Under the pieces are notes generated by a model. That model was not told the origin of the DNA, made no database searches, and worked only from the letters and a program-made list of their open reading frames with translations. A stretch of DNA of 64,000 nt from Nostoc sp. HK-01 (GTDB lineage Bacteria > Cyanobacteriota > Cyanobacteriia > Cyanobacteriales > Nostocaceae), in the NCBI GenBank assembly GCA_003990705.1, contig AP018318.1, forward strand, positions 1,987,501 to 2,051,500, in the 5' to 3' direction. Positions within the stretch are counted from its first letter, which is position 1. Each line of letters opens with the position of its first letter. Positions 27,706-36,363 of the stretch are shown here, in pieces. Both the position numbers and the translations under genes were made by a program.

Positions 27706-28110
27706 ATGTCATACCCAACTATTGGACAACTTGAGAGAGAAATTGCACAGCGTATCAGTGCTTTATATTATGAACAGCTAGGGCAGCGCCCAAGCCAAGT
27801 TGTATGTCATTTTTTTGATACAGAATTGGTGATTTCTTTAGAAAAATCGGCTTCTCCTGTTGAGGTAACACTGATATCTGGTGGCTATGGGAATTTGGCA
27901 GAACAAGTCCGCTTATTTTTAGACAAAATTATTAAACCACATCTGCAAAATTTGATTGAAGAAATCATTGGCAAGCCAATACTTGACTTGATGACAAATA
28001 CAAATTTAGCTACAGGAAGGACTGGGATAATTGTAGTTTTACAACAGTTACCAGAAGTGCGGAATCCTGAATCTATTCCTAAAGCAAACTGGAAGAATTT
28101 AACTGAGTGA
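27706..28110 (+). CDS. DUF2294 domain protein
   Basis: A 134-residue protein that fits DUF2294. It has an N-terminal amphipathic helix LEREIAQRISALYYEQLGQRP, a central beta region with a FDTELVISL strand, and a helix FLDKIIKPHLQNLIEEIIGK followed by the TNLATGRTGIIVVL strand. The function of the family is unknown. Its 3' end overlaps the convergent single-domain response regulator by 32 bases, so the two transcripts would be complementary at their ends. Confidence 0.7.
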   Translation: MSYPTIGQLEREIAQRISALYYEQLGQRPSQVVCHFFDTELVISLEKSASPVEVTLISGGYGNLAEQVRLFLDKIIKPHLQNLIEEIIGKPILDLMTNTNLATGRTGIIVVLQQLPEVRNPESIPKANWKNLTE

Positions 28111-28474
28111 GATGGCGAGATAATAGCACTCCTAATTTCTTCAAGTCGTAGGGTTTTGTGAGATAGCCATCAGTACCTGTTAAAAATAAGCGTTCGGAAT
28201 TTTGTTCTAGATACCAAGGGATAGCTGCAATGACGGGAATTTTTGCAGTTTTTTTCTCTCGCTTGAGGTAATCAATCACTTGACCGCCGCTAATATCAGA
28301 AATCATCATATCTAAGATAATTAAATCAGGTTGATGTGTTTGTGCAACTATCAAAGCTTTGATGCCTTGCTTTGCACAAATGCAAGAATAATTTAATGCT
28401 TTGAGGTGATAATTTAGCAGTTCTAAATTGTGTATATTTTCTTCTACAACTAATATCAGTGGCTTTCCGTTCAT
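28079..28474 (-). CDS. Single-domain response regulator (CheY-like)
   Basis: A receiver domain of about 131 residues and nothing else. An acidic pair (LVVEEN) precedes the phospho-acceptor Asp in PDLIILDMMISDISGG, and the conserved Lys is in GYLTKPYD. The usual Thr/Ser after beta 4 is Ala (PVIAAIP), which may alter switching. The ATG at 28474 is preferred to the TTG three codons upstream because AGGTGA lies 10 bases before it. The 3' end overlaps the convergent DUF2294 gene. The cognate kinase is unknown. Confidence 0.85.
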   Translation of the reverse strand: MNGKPLILVVEENIHNLELLNYHLKALNYSCICAKQGIKALIVAQTHQPDLIILDMMISDISGGQVIDYLKREKKTAKIPVIAAIPWYLEQNSERLFLTGTDGYLTKPYDLKKLGVLLSRHLTQLNSSSLL

Positions 28475-28796
28475 AAACAACAAGTCACCTTTAAATTAAA
28501 GACTACCTACCCAAATTTTGAATTTTCAATTCAAGAATGAGCTTACTTTTAGTAAGGTCACATTCTCTAGTAAATATTTGATGGTTTACGAGGTTATTTT
28601 CACGCGGCTATATGCGGCTGGAAATGAACTAGCTCGTGTATGACTCACTAGGTTGATTGTCTATGCTGAAGTTAAGGGTAGACAATGACAAGCTAATGGC
28701 ACTATCAAGCAAACATCATGATTAAAAGTGTACATTTTCGTAAGGGTTATGTGCAACTGTAGCAAGTATAAATTTTTCTAAAAACTATTATAGAAT
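28475..28796. other. Intergenic region, nothing recognised
   Basis: About 320 bases between the response regulator and the end of the nucleoside permease operon. No ORF, hairpin with T-run or repeat was identified. Confidence 0.4.
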
Positions 28797-29735
28797 TTAA
28801 TCTAGTCCGCGATTTTCGGGAAAATAATTAACGCCTAAAGCCTTTGGGGGAGAAGCTTTACCAGCTAATCCGAGTAATGCGAACAAAGCGATCGCATAAG
28901 GTAACATAACTAGGAATTGGTAAGGAATGTTAGCGCCCAAAGCCTGAATACGCAACTGTAAAGCTTCTGTCGCTCCAAACAATAAACAAGCTAAAGTACT
29001 ACCTATAGGATGCCATCTACCAAAAATTAAAGCAGCGATCGCAATAAATCCTCTACCTGCACTCATCCCTTCGCTGAAAAATCGAATTTGCACCAAGACT
29101 AGATACGCGCCACCTAAACTCGCCAAACAGCCACTCAGCACCACCGCGTAGTAACGCACCATAACTACAGATATCCCAGCCGTCACCGCCGCCTGGGGAT
29201 GTTCCCCCACCGCCCGCAAAGTTAAACCAAAGCTGGTATGAAATAAGACATATACACTAACAGCAATTAAAAATAACAGTAAATAGACAAGAATATCTTG
29301 CTGAAACAATAGCACTCCCAACACCGGGATATTTGCCAAACCAGGAATAATCAAAGGCTCAATTCCTGGTAATCTTTGGGTACTCGCACCGTGAAACACC
29401 AACCGCGCTAAAAACGACGTTAACCCAGCAGCTACCAAATTAATTGCTAACCCCGATACTAACTGGTCAACTCGTAAAGTCACGCATAAAAAAGCGTGGA
29501 GTAAACCCACCAAACCCCCAGCTATCACAGCCGCAAGGATACCAACCCAGACATTTCCGGTATAGAAGGTAGCTACCGCACTGGTAAAAGCACCAGTCAG
29601 TAACATTCCTTCTAAGGCAATATTTAATACTCCCGAACGTTCAGAATATAATCCGCCCAAAGATGCAAAAGCCAAGGGGACAGTGAGGTGTAAACTGGCG
29701 ACTAGGTAATCAGAGAAGAAGTTGAGGTTATTCAT
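28797..29735 (-). CDS. Nucleoside ABC transporter permease, subunit 2 (NupQ/BmpD type)
   Basis: Membrane permease of 312 residues with eight or so hydrophobic helices. The family pattern starts with LAFASLGGLYSERSGVLNIA followed by LEGMLLTGAF. TSFGLTLRAVGEHPQAAVTA is the cytoplasmic coupling region and RGFIAIAALIFGRWHPIGS follows. This is the second permease of BMP-family nucleoside importers. Last gene of the operon, 40 bases after the first permease. The predicted role is import of nucleosides such as uridine or guanosine. Confidence 0.9.
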   Translation of the reverse strand: MNNLNFFSDYLVASLHLTVPLAFASLGGLYSERSGVLNIALEGMLLTGAFTSAVATFYTGNVWVGILAAVIAGGLVGLLHAFLCVTLRVDQLVSGLAINLVAAGLTSFLARLVFHGASTQRLPGIEPLIIPGLANIPVLGVLLFQQDILVYLLLFLIAVSVYVLFHTSFGLTLRAVGEHPQAAVTAGISVVMVRYYAVVLSGCLASLGGAYLVLVQIRFFSEGMSAGRGFIAIAALIFGRWHPIGSTLACLLFGATEALQLRIQALGANIPYQFLVMLPYAIALFALLGLAGKASPPKALGVNYFPENRGLD

Positions 29736-29775
29736 AGGATTTTTTAACGCGGAGTATCGCAGAGTTTTTTTGGCG

Positions 29776-30819
29776 TTAAGCCTCAGCTTTCCTTTGGGTT
29801 TCTATGGCGAGACTAATAGCAATAAATAATACAGTCAAACCTTGAATAGCATAAACTACGGTAACTGGAACTCCGGCGCTACGTTGCATGACATTTGCAC
29901 CACTACGCAAGGCGGCGAAAAATAATGAAGTTAGCACTACACCGCCAATATTACCGCGACTGAGTAAAGCGATCGCAATGGCATCAAAGCCATAACCAGG
30001 AGAAACTTGTTCAAATAAGCGATATTTTAACCCCATCACTTCACTTGCACCTGCTAACCCAGCTAAACCACCAGCTAACGCCATGACTAACATAATGGTG
30101 CGTTCAACTGACATACCAGCATAACGGGCGGCAATGGGGTTTAATCCGACGGCGGTGATTTGGTATCCTAGAGGCGATCGCCCTAACAAAACCCATAATA
30201 TCATCGCCGCCATTAACGCCAAGATAATTCCCGCATGGGCAAGACTTCCCGGTAGAATAATTGGTAACTGGGCAGACTTGGCAATTAATGGTGAATAAGG
30301 ACTGGGTGCGGCTGGTGCTTTTAAAGGATTTTGTACCAAATAGCTAACCAAATTCACCGCAATATAATTCAGCAGCAAAGTTGTAATAACTTCATTCACT
30401 CCCCGCACAGCTTTCAAATAACCTGGTATCCATCCCCAAACCGCACCAAAAATAAATCCGGCGCACAAAGCCAAGGGAATATGAATAATCGCAGGTAATC
30501 CTTGCACATATAACCCAATTAAAGCACTACCCAACGCACCAAGATAAATTTGTCCTTCGCCACCGATATTAAATTGACCAGCCTTTAATGCAACTAAGAC
30601 ACCTAAACTGGTGAATAATAGCGGTGTCATTTTGGTGAGGGTGTTACCAAAACCAAAGTAATTGGCAAGTGACTCTTGAAATAAAGCCGTGTATGCAGTG
30701 ATAGGGTTTGCGCCTGCAAAGATGATGAGAATTGCACCCACCAGAAGGGCAGAGGCGATCGCAATTAGCGGTGATAGGATTGGTAAAAATCTATGATTAA
30801 TCCAATTAATTGGTTTCAT
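29776..30819 (-). CDS. Nucleoside ABC transporter permease, subunit 1 (NupP/BmpC type)
   Basis: Membrane permease of 347 residues. Family features: GANPITAYTALFQESL, LVALKAGQFNIGGEGQIYLG, RGVNEVITTLLLNYIAVNLV and the coupling loop LGYQITAVGLNPIAARYAG. Begins 7 bases after the DUF1877 gene. It pairs with the downstream permease to form the transmembrane channel of a BMP-type nucleoside importer. The binding lipoprotein and ATPase are further upstream, separated by the nuclease/DUF1877 insert. Confidence 0.9.
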   Translation of the reverse strand: MKPINWINHRFLPILSPLIAIASALLVGAILIIFAGANPITAYTALFQESLANYFGFGNTLTKMTPLLFTSLGVLVALKAGQFNIGGEGQIYLGALGSALIGLYVQGLPAIIHIPLALCAGFIFGAVWGWIPGYLKAVRGVNEVITTLLLNYIAVNLVSYLVQNPLKAPAAPSPYSPLIAKSAQLPIILPGSLAHAGIILALMAAMILWVLLGRSPLGYQITAVGLNPIAARYAGMSVERTIMLVMALAGGLAGLAGASEVMGLKYRLFEQVSPGYGFDAIAIALLSRGNIGGVVLTSLFFAALRSGANVMQRSAGVPVTVVYAIQGLTVLFIAISLAIETQRKAEA

Positions 30820-30826
30820 TTATTCT

Positions 30827-31498
30827 CTAACCAAACTCAAGAAACATTGCGTTTCCTTTAGCCGCAGCATCTTGGTAATATTTCACAAGGGGATTATATG
30901 TGTAATCAAATAAATGATTGTAGCTATCTTCCGGTAATCCTCTAAACTTCAACCTTTGTCTGATTTCATCCATAGAAAAATCTGATAAAGCCTTGGCTAT
31001 CTGTTGAACTTCATCAACGCTAAAATAATACAATGGATAGTCACCGCCATCATATTCAATTCCTTGACTGGGGCTGACAGCCCTAATTAAAGGAAGATTA
31101 TCTGCTAGATTTTCACTTACAACTAATTTAGATAAATGAAATTCTTCATCATAAAATTCATATCCAGTAAGTAAAAAATTGATTGGTTGCCAAGTTTTAT
31201 CCAAGTCTAAATACTTACTTTTACCTTCATTAATAATTAAAGGAATATCATCCTTCATTTTTCCAAATTTTTCTGGTTTGTGCGTGACTAATTTATCTAA
31301 TCTTTCTTGTAAATAATTAGTTGCTTCATTAAACCACTCAACATCATCAATATCATTTGGGTCGATTGTAAATTCTTCCCAAAATGGTGAATCTTCCAAG
31401 TATTGTGCGTCTAAAAAGATACCTGCTAACTCAGAATAATTTTTTATTTTCTCCAATAAATATGGAGATACTTGTTTAAGTTCTAGTGTAGTTCCCAT
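30827..31498 (-). CDS. DUF1877 family protein
   Basis: A 223-residue acidic protein. Residues about 95-195 fit DUF1877 (YfbM-like): YLDLDKTWQPINFLLTGYEF, then LPLIRAVSPSQGIEYDGGDY and the VDEVQQIAKALSDFSMDEIR helix. Function unknown. Its start overlaps the end of the nuclease-like gene by 23 bases, implying coupling. It sits inside the nucleoside importer operon, 7 bases before permease 1. The local DNA is AT-rich without HIP1 sites, unlike the flanks, suggesting acquisition. Confidence 0.75.
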   Translation of the reverse strand: MGTTLELKQVSPYLLEKIKNYSELAGIFLDAQYLEDSPFWEEFTIDPNDIDDVEWFNEATNYLQERLDKLVTHKPEKFGKMKDDIPLIINEGKSKYLDLDKTWQPINFLLTGYEFYDEEFHLSKLVVSENLADNLPLIRAVSPSQGIEYDGGDYPLYYFSVDEVQQIAKALSDFSMDEIRQRLKFRGLPEDSYNHLFDYTYNPLVKYYQDAAAKGNAMFLEFG

Positions 31499-32522
31499 TT
31501 TGAGTTATTTTATGTAGCCCAGCAATAAATATGTCTACTTCATCTAAAGTCTTGAAAAATCCTTCATGTCCGCACCAATCAGGTGTAGCACTAGGGTAAT
31601 TTTCCCAAGCATATTTTGATGAGGGTAATAAATCTATTATATTTTCTAGATCTATACCCCAAGATTCTGAAAATCTTGTTGTGTATATACGAAATTTTAG
31701 ACCTTTTTCCCCATTGCTTTCTACAGGAATTAAAGTAAATATAGTTTTATTACTTTTTTTAAAACTCAATGAACTTCTTGTTGTTGAAACAACGGTAAAA
31801 TATTTATCTACTAAATTAGTATAAAGTTCAAAATATATTTTTTCTAAACCATGTCTCCTAGCAATTTCTTCAAGCTCTGCATAAGATAAATTTGGCTGTC
31901 TTTTAGAATTATTTTGTCGCTGTGTATTCTCTTCTACCTGATTTGGTTCAATTAAAAATACTCTTGCTAATAATTCTCTACCATCTTCACTACGGAAGTA
32001 CTGAAAAGTTACCGCATTAATACTAACTCCATAACTTTCTGATAGATAATTAATAATTCTTTCAGAGCTACTATCTATTTCAGAAGCAACAATTAATATA
32101 TGATGATTTGTATTTATAACTTCAGGTAATTCTATCTTAAAAGTTTTTTGAAAAGCCTTATCTAGTTCTAGATTATATTTATTCATCAAGTAACTATTTG
32201 CAATATTAGTAATATGGTCATTTGATAAATATTTTACCCAAGAAGCATAATCTAAGGCTTGAGCAGTAACTTCTCTGGGAGTTTTGCCGCGTTTTAATTC
32301 TATAATGAAAATATCTCCTTTTTGATCTAGGCATAATAGATCTATAAATCCACCATAATCTGTTTGAACCTCTTTACCTATTACCAATAAGTTAGGTGAA
32401 ATAATAGAAATATCTTGCTCTAACCAATCTTGTATACGCTGTTCAAAGTCAAGCTTAGATTTTTTGATTTCACTAAGGTTCCCTGTAGTACAGACATCCC
32501 ACACTCTAATATCTTGTGGCAT
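31476..32522 (-). CDS. PD-(D/E)XK nuclease-like protein (NucS-like fold)
   Basis: A 348-residue protein. The N-terminal 120 residues resemble the NucS/DUF91-type endonuclease core: DFEQRIQDWLEQDISIISPN, GKEVQTDYGGFIDLLCLD with the catalytic Asp, then IFIIELKRGKTPREVTAQAL with the E-x-K pair. The C-terminal 200 residues hold alternating beta strands (TIFTLIPVESNGEKGLKFRI) and are not recognised. Catalytic residues look intact. Likely a DNA-acting or related nuclease, perhaps defence or repair linked. It overlaps the DUF1877 gene by 23 bases and lies within the BMP nucleoside transporter operon. Confidence 0.7.
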   Translation of the reverse strand: MPQDIRVWDVCTTGNLSEIKKSKLDFEQRIQDWLEQDISIISPNLLVIGKEVQTDYGGFIDLLCLDQKGDIFIIELKRGKTPREVTAQALDYASWVKYLSNDHITNIANSYLMNKYNLELDKAFQKTFKIELPEVINTNHHILIVASEIDSSSERIINYLSESYGVSINAVTFQYFRSEDGRELLARVFLIEPNQVEENTQRQNNSKRQPNLSYAELEEIARRHGLEKIYFELYTNLVDKYFTVVSTTRSSLSFKKSNKTIFTLIPVESNGEKGLKFRIYTTRFSESWGIDLENIIDLLPSSKYAWENYPSATPDWCGHEGFFKTLDEVDIFIAGLHKITQNGNYTRT

Positions 32523-32607
32523 AGTAGTTCGACCTGAAATAAATCAAGCCAAGTTAACATACTTGACCAATCCATGTCTACTTACTTACTGGGGTTATCA
32601 CTATTTC

Positions 32608-32739
32608 TCAATAAATTTCACTTAGCAAATCAGTCCGCAGATCATCAAGATTACCATGCTTGACTATACCTGTTCTAATTGCCTCTAGTGTTTGTATAGC
32701 ATTTGAAGCAATTTCTTTACGCCGTTGTTCAATAGTCAT
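32608..32739 (-). CDS. 43-residue ORF coupled to the nucleoside ATPase gene
   Basis: Reads MTIEQRRKEIASNAIQTLEA then IRTGIVKHGNLDDLRTDLLS and EIY. The ATG overlaps the TGA stop of the ABC ATPase gene (ATGA), so it would be translated by coupling. A helical, charged small protein with an RRKEIA start, somewhat antitoxin-like. It marks the upstream border of the HIP1-free insert. No homologue is known to me, and it may also be a fragment of a larger lost gene. Confidence 0.45.
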   Translation of the reverse strand: MTIEQRRKEIASNAIQTLEAIRTGIVKHGNLDDLRTDLLSEIY

Positions 32740-34193
32740 TTGCTACTTCCAGCCATCAATAAACCAATTTCTTCCACTGTTGAAGTCTGTGCGTCTAAAA
32801 TAGCGACGAACTTACCTCTGTAGATTACGGCAATGCGATCGCTCATAGCCATGATTTCTTCTAACTCAGTAGAAATATACAGTATTGCCGCACCGCGATC
32901 GCGTTCTGCTAACAACTGCGAATGTACCATCGCTGTCGCCCCTACATCTAACCCTCGTGTGGGTTGCATAGCAACAATTAAATCAGGTTCACCTGCAAGT
33001 TCTCGCGCTAAAACTACTTTTTGTTGATTTCCACCCGAAAGTTGACTGACTTTGATATCTTCTCCTGTTGCGCGGATATCGAATGTTTGCATTGCAGCGT
33101 GGGCGTGATTGTTAATTGCTGCTGATTGTAATAAATAATTGCGACAAAAGGGCAAGTTTTTAAAAGCTTTTAAAATTAAATTTTGGGCAATGCTAAATTG
33201 TAATATTAAACCTATATTTTGCCTATCTTCAGGGATATAAGCAATAGTTTGAGAATTCTCTAAATGAATTTTACCTTGTCTAATCTTGCGTAAACCTGCG
33301 ATCGCATCGGCTAATTCTCTTTGTCCATTGCCATCAACACCAGCAATTCCTAATATCTCCCCTGCATGTATTTGAAAGGAAACATCACAAACCGCATTAA
33401 TACCTCTATCATCTGTAACTTGTAAATTATCCACCCTCAATATTACTTTTCCTGTTGAAGCTGGTGATTTATTAATGTTTAAATCAACTTCATGTCCTAT
33501 CATTAATTCTGCTAGTTTTTGAGGTGTTGCTGCTTGAGTACTTGTTGTTACAATTACTTTTCCCCTGCGTAATATGGTGACTGTATCGCAAAGGTTTATT
33601 ACTTCTTCTAACTTATGACTGATAAAAATAATTGTGTTCCCCGCTGCGGCTAATTGACGTAAGATAAAAATTAACGATTTCACCTCTGGTGGTGTTAGGA
33701 CTGCGGTTGGTTCATCAAGAATTAAAAGCTTGGCTTGGCGGTAAAGAACTTTGAGAATTTCGACACGCTGTTGTGTTCCCACTGGTAAATCTGCTACTTT
33801 TGCTGTGGGTTCAATTTCTAAACCATAAGCTTGAGATAAAGCCGCAATTTCTTGATGCTTTTGTCGCAGATTTAAGCGCCAGCTATTTTCTAAACCTAAG
33901 ATAATATTTTCGGTAACAGTTAACTGAGGTATTAGCATGAAATGTTGATGAATCATGCCAATACCTAGTTTTGTTGCGTCATTAGGTGAGTTGATGTTTA
34001 CTGGTTTATTTTGTATGTAAATGTGTCCAGCATCAGGTTGATATAGACCACTAATAATCTTCATTAAAGTGGTCTTACCAGCACCATTTTCACCTAAAAT
34101 TGCATGAATTTGCCCTGAGTTAACACTCAAGCTAATGTTATCGTTGGCAATAAATGAGCCGAAGCTTTTAGTTATATTTTCTAAATAAAGCAT
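32736..34193 (-). CDS. Nucleoside ABC transporter double ATPase (NupO/BmpB type)
   Basis: Fused double ATP-binding protein, typical of sugar and nucleoside importers. The first half has Walker A GENGAGKTT, Walker B LLILDEPTAVLTP and an LPVGTQQRVEILKVLYRQA signature region. The second half has a degenerate Walker A (GVDGNGQRELADAI), signature LSGGNQQKVVLARELAG and MQPTRGLD. Both features are as expected for the BMP group. Start set at MLYLENITKSF, 485 residues; the 12-codon upstream extension is from a generic intergenic repeat. The binding lipoprotein gene ends 82 bases upstream. Confidence 0.9.
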   Translation of the reverse strand: MLYLENITKSFGSFIANDNISLSVNSGQIHAILGENGAGKTTLMKIISGLYQPDAGHIYIQNKPVNINSPNDATKLGIGMIHQHFMLIPQLTVTENIILGLENSWRLNLRQKHQEIAALSQAYGLEIEPTAKVADLPVGTQQRVEILKVLYRQAKLLILDEPTAVLTPPEVKSLIFILRQLAAAGNTIIFISHKLEEVINLCDTVTILRRGKVIVTTSTQAATPQKLAELMIGHEVDLNINKSPASTGKVILRVDNLQVTDDRGINAVCDVSFQIHAGEILGIAGVDGNGQRELADAIAGLRKIRQGKIHLENSQTIAYIPEDRQNIGLILQFSIAQNLILKAFKNLPFCRNYLLQSAAINNHAHAAMQTFDIRATGEDIKVSQLSGGNQQKVVLARELAGEPDLIVAMQPTRGLDVGATAMVHSQLLAERDRGAAILYISTELEEIMAMSDRIAVIYRGKFVAILDAQTSTVEEIGLLMAGSSK

Positions 34194-34275
34194 TGAATTT
34201 ACGGCTTTTTGAAACGCAGAGTTACGCAAAGGTCAGCGCAGAGTTAGGCGGAGTTGTTATTGAAAGTTTATCTAA

Positions 34276-35331
34276 TTATGCTGATGATTTCTTGACACAA
34301 CGGGTATCTTTACCAGCTTCTTTGCAATTTTCAAATGTCAGTTTTTTATCGATAATTTCTTGTTTTACTTTCAGGGCATTATTTTTCACTTGTTCTGGTA
34401 CGACTGCGCTAAAGTTTCCTAAAGTTAATATATCTGGTCTTTCTAACCCGATGGCATATATTTGCCCTTTTAATTGTTTTTGTTTACTTAATTCTGCTAA
34501 GTAAGCTATGGCTAAATCTAATCTTTTCACCGCACTGGTTAATACTGCCTTTGGTGCAACATCTAATTGGTCTTTTGTATTACCAAAGGCATAAACACCT
34601 TTATCACTGGCGGTTTGTAAAACTGCGGGTGAGGCGCTATCTAACCATTGATAAATCACATCTGCACCAGAGGAAATTAAGGCGAGAGTTGCTTCTTTAG
34701 CCTTGGCGACATCATTCCAATCGCCTGTAAATGTGGAAACAATTTGAATATTTGGTTTAACTGATTTTGCACCTAATTCAAAGCCGCGTAATTCTTCTTG
34801 GGTGGCTTGAAATTCCTGCCCAGCAATGTAAGCTAATTTATTAGATTTGGTCATATCAGCAGCAATAATCCCGCACAAGTAGCTACCTTGTAAGTGATCT
34901 ATGCGTAAAGAAGCGATATTTGCACCTTTCACATTCCCATTCACCCCGACAAAAAATGTATTGGGAAATTGTGTCGCCACTTGTTCTACTGCTGCATCAA
35001 ATTGTCCACCGTGGGCAAAGACTAAATTGTACCCTTTACGAGCAAAATCTGTTAATACCTCTGTTTGATCGGCTTGGGCGACTTGTTCTATATATGCGAC
35101 TTCTGCACCCAGCTTTTGTTTAGCTAGGTTTACGCCTTCGTAACCAGACTGATTCCAGGCTTTATCGCTGATGACTCCAGGGAGGGCGATCGCTATTTTA
35201 AACCCTTGATTGCCACTACTCGCTGTGGGTGTCTGGGTTTGGTTACTGCTACAAGCTTTAAGTAACAAGCTGGTAGCAAAGGTGGCTGAACCATAAAAAA
35301 CAAATTGACGGCGACTAAAATTTAGTTTCAT
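34276..35331 (-). CDS. BMP family nucleoside-binding lipoprotein
   Basis: Extracytoplasmic binding protein of 351 residues. N terminus FSRRQFVFYGSATFATSLLL resembles a Tat signal (SRRQFV) and runs into lipobox LLKAC. The mature part has the BMP pattern: IAIALPGVISDKAWNQSGYE, VFAHGGQFDAAVEQVATQFP, and DVIYQWLDSASPAVLQTASD. The relatives bind purine and pyrimidine nucleosides. First gene of the importer operon. Tat-type export of a folded lipoprotein is inferred, and another binding protein in this window has the same signal type. Confidence 0.9.
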   Translation of the reverse strand: MKLNFSRRQFVFYGSATFATSLLLKACSSNQTQTPTASSGNQGFKIAIALPGVISDKAWNQSGYEGVNLAKQKLGAEVAYIEQVAQADQTEVLTDFARKGYNLVFAHGGQFDAAVEQVATQFPNTFFVGVNGNVKGANIASLRIDHLQGSYLCGIIAADMTKSNKLAYIAGQEFQATQEELRGFELGAKSVKPNIQIVSTFTGDWNDVAKAKEATLALISSGADVIYQWLDSASPAVLQTASDKGVYAFGNTKDQLDVAPKAVLTSAVKRLDLAIAYLAELSKQKQLKGQIYAIGLERPDILTLGNFSAVVPEQVKNNALKVKQEIIDKKLTFENCKEAGKDTRCVKKSSA

Positions 35332-35535
35332 ACACTAGCCTGTTGATTAATTTATGTTCAATACTAAATTACTCGTAATTGTTCACTTAGAGTTAAAAAA
35401 ATAACCATCTTGGATTTTACGTGGGTATGTAATATAAAAGCCAGACTTATTTGTACGTTGTGAGTCTCATCACAGTAGCAGCCTGATGACTGAAATAAAA
35501 TTAGTTATTTTATATCAATAAATACACAGTCATCT

Positions 35536-35979
35536 ATGGATTTACTACAACTAATTTTAGTGCTAGGTCAACTTACTGGAATTGTAGACGCACAAAAAAT
35601 CCAGGCTAAAGATAACCCAGGACAGGAATTAAATAGAGTTGTGAATCAATCTCAAATATCGACCTTCAGGGGAAAATTAATTTATGAAGAAATTCCGCCT
35701 GTGATGTCGCTTAGCGCTTATCAAGGTGAAGAATTCTTTTTGATTAGCGATACATCAAACCACAATAGATTAATTTTGCGTCCATCCCTTCAAGTTTCTC
35801 ATACCAAATTGCAATCATTTCATAATCAACAAGTTGAAATTACAACCAAGTATGTAGAAGGGACTCGTCCAAATCTTGCAGAAACTGCTTGTCCCTTGGA
35901 TGCTGATGGTCAATGTCTGCTTCAAGGTGAGGGTTATCAAGTTTTATCTATAGTGCGATTCAACCCTCATGCTAAATAA
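35536..35979 (+). CDS. Exported protein of unknown function
   Basis: A 147-residue protein with a short hydrophobic N terminus (LLQLILVLGQLTGIVDA) that could be a signal peptide. The rest is mostly beta, with two Cys (ETACPLDADGQCLL) that could form a disulfide. FRGKLIYEEIPPVMSLSAYQ and the strand HNQQVEITTKYVEG suggest an OB or small beta-barrel fold. No family is recognised. It lies in isolation, with 384 bases before the first NDH-2. Confidence 0.55.
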   Translation: MDLLQLILVLGQLTGIVDAQKIQAKDNPGQELNRVVNQSQISTFRGKLIYEEIPPVMSLSAYQGEEFFLISDTSNHNRLILRPSLQVSHTKLQSFHNQQVEITTKYVEGTRPNLAETACPLDADGQCLLQGEGYQVLSIVRFNPHAK

Positions 35980-36287
35980 GCACTTCGCTATCAATCTTGG
36001 CGTGAAGTATAAAATTATTCAATTTTTTTCTTAATATTTATGAGAGTATTGACTCATTTTATTTCCAACTATTTAGTTAGTTGCTAATTATCAATAAAGA
36101 CAATTTTATAGCACTCATAATCGTCACAAATTGATTAATTATACTTAGCGCCTTATTTCCTCTGATGCTCATAAGACAAGGTTTTCACGATTAGCAATCA
36201 AAATGGGATTTGGGTAAATAGTACTAGAAAACTCAAAATTCGTAACTTGAATGAATTTAATTATTTTTCCAATTGTTCAACATAGAC

Positions 36288-36314
36288 TGTAACAAATATC
36301 ATGAATTTGTTACA
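36288..36314. promoter_or_regulatory. 10-bp perfect inverted repeat, candidate operator upstream of NDH-2 gene 1
   Basis: TGTAACAAAT and ATTTGTTACA are perfect inverted copies separated by 7 bases (17-base centre-to-centre spacing). The element ends 49 bases before the start codon. The form resembles a dimeric regulator site. No T-run follows, and no comparable perfect palindrome was seen upstream of the paralogue. The remaining 300 bases of the gap are AT-rich without genes. Confidence 0.5.
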
Positions 36315-36363
36315 CATTAGTTAAGAATAGTTACAAACCTCTTAACACAAGGAAATATTAATT
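36315..36363 (+). promoter_or_regulatory. Conserved leader of NDH-2 gene 1
   Basis: The stretch ending ctcttaacacaaggaaatatt then ATG is nearly the same as the leader of the paralogue on the minus strand (40371-40426). AAGGAAA gives a Shine-Dalgarno site. The upstream gttaagaa-agttacaa is also shared. Confidence 0.7.
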
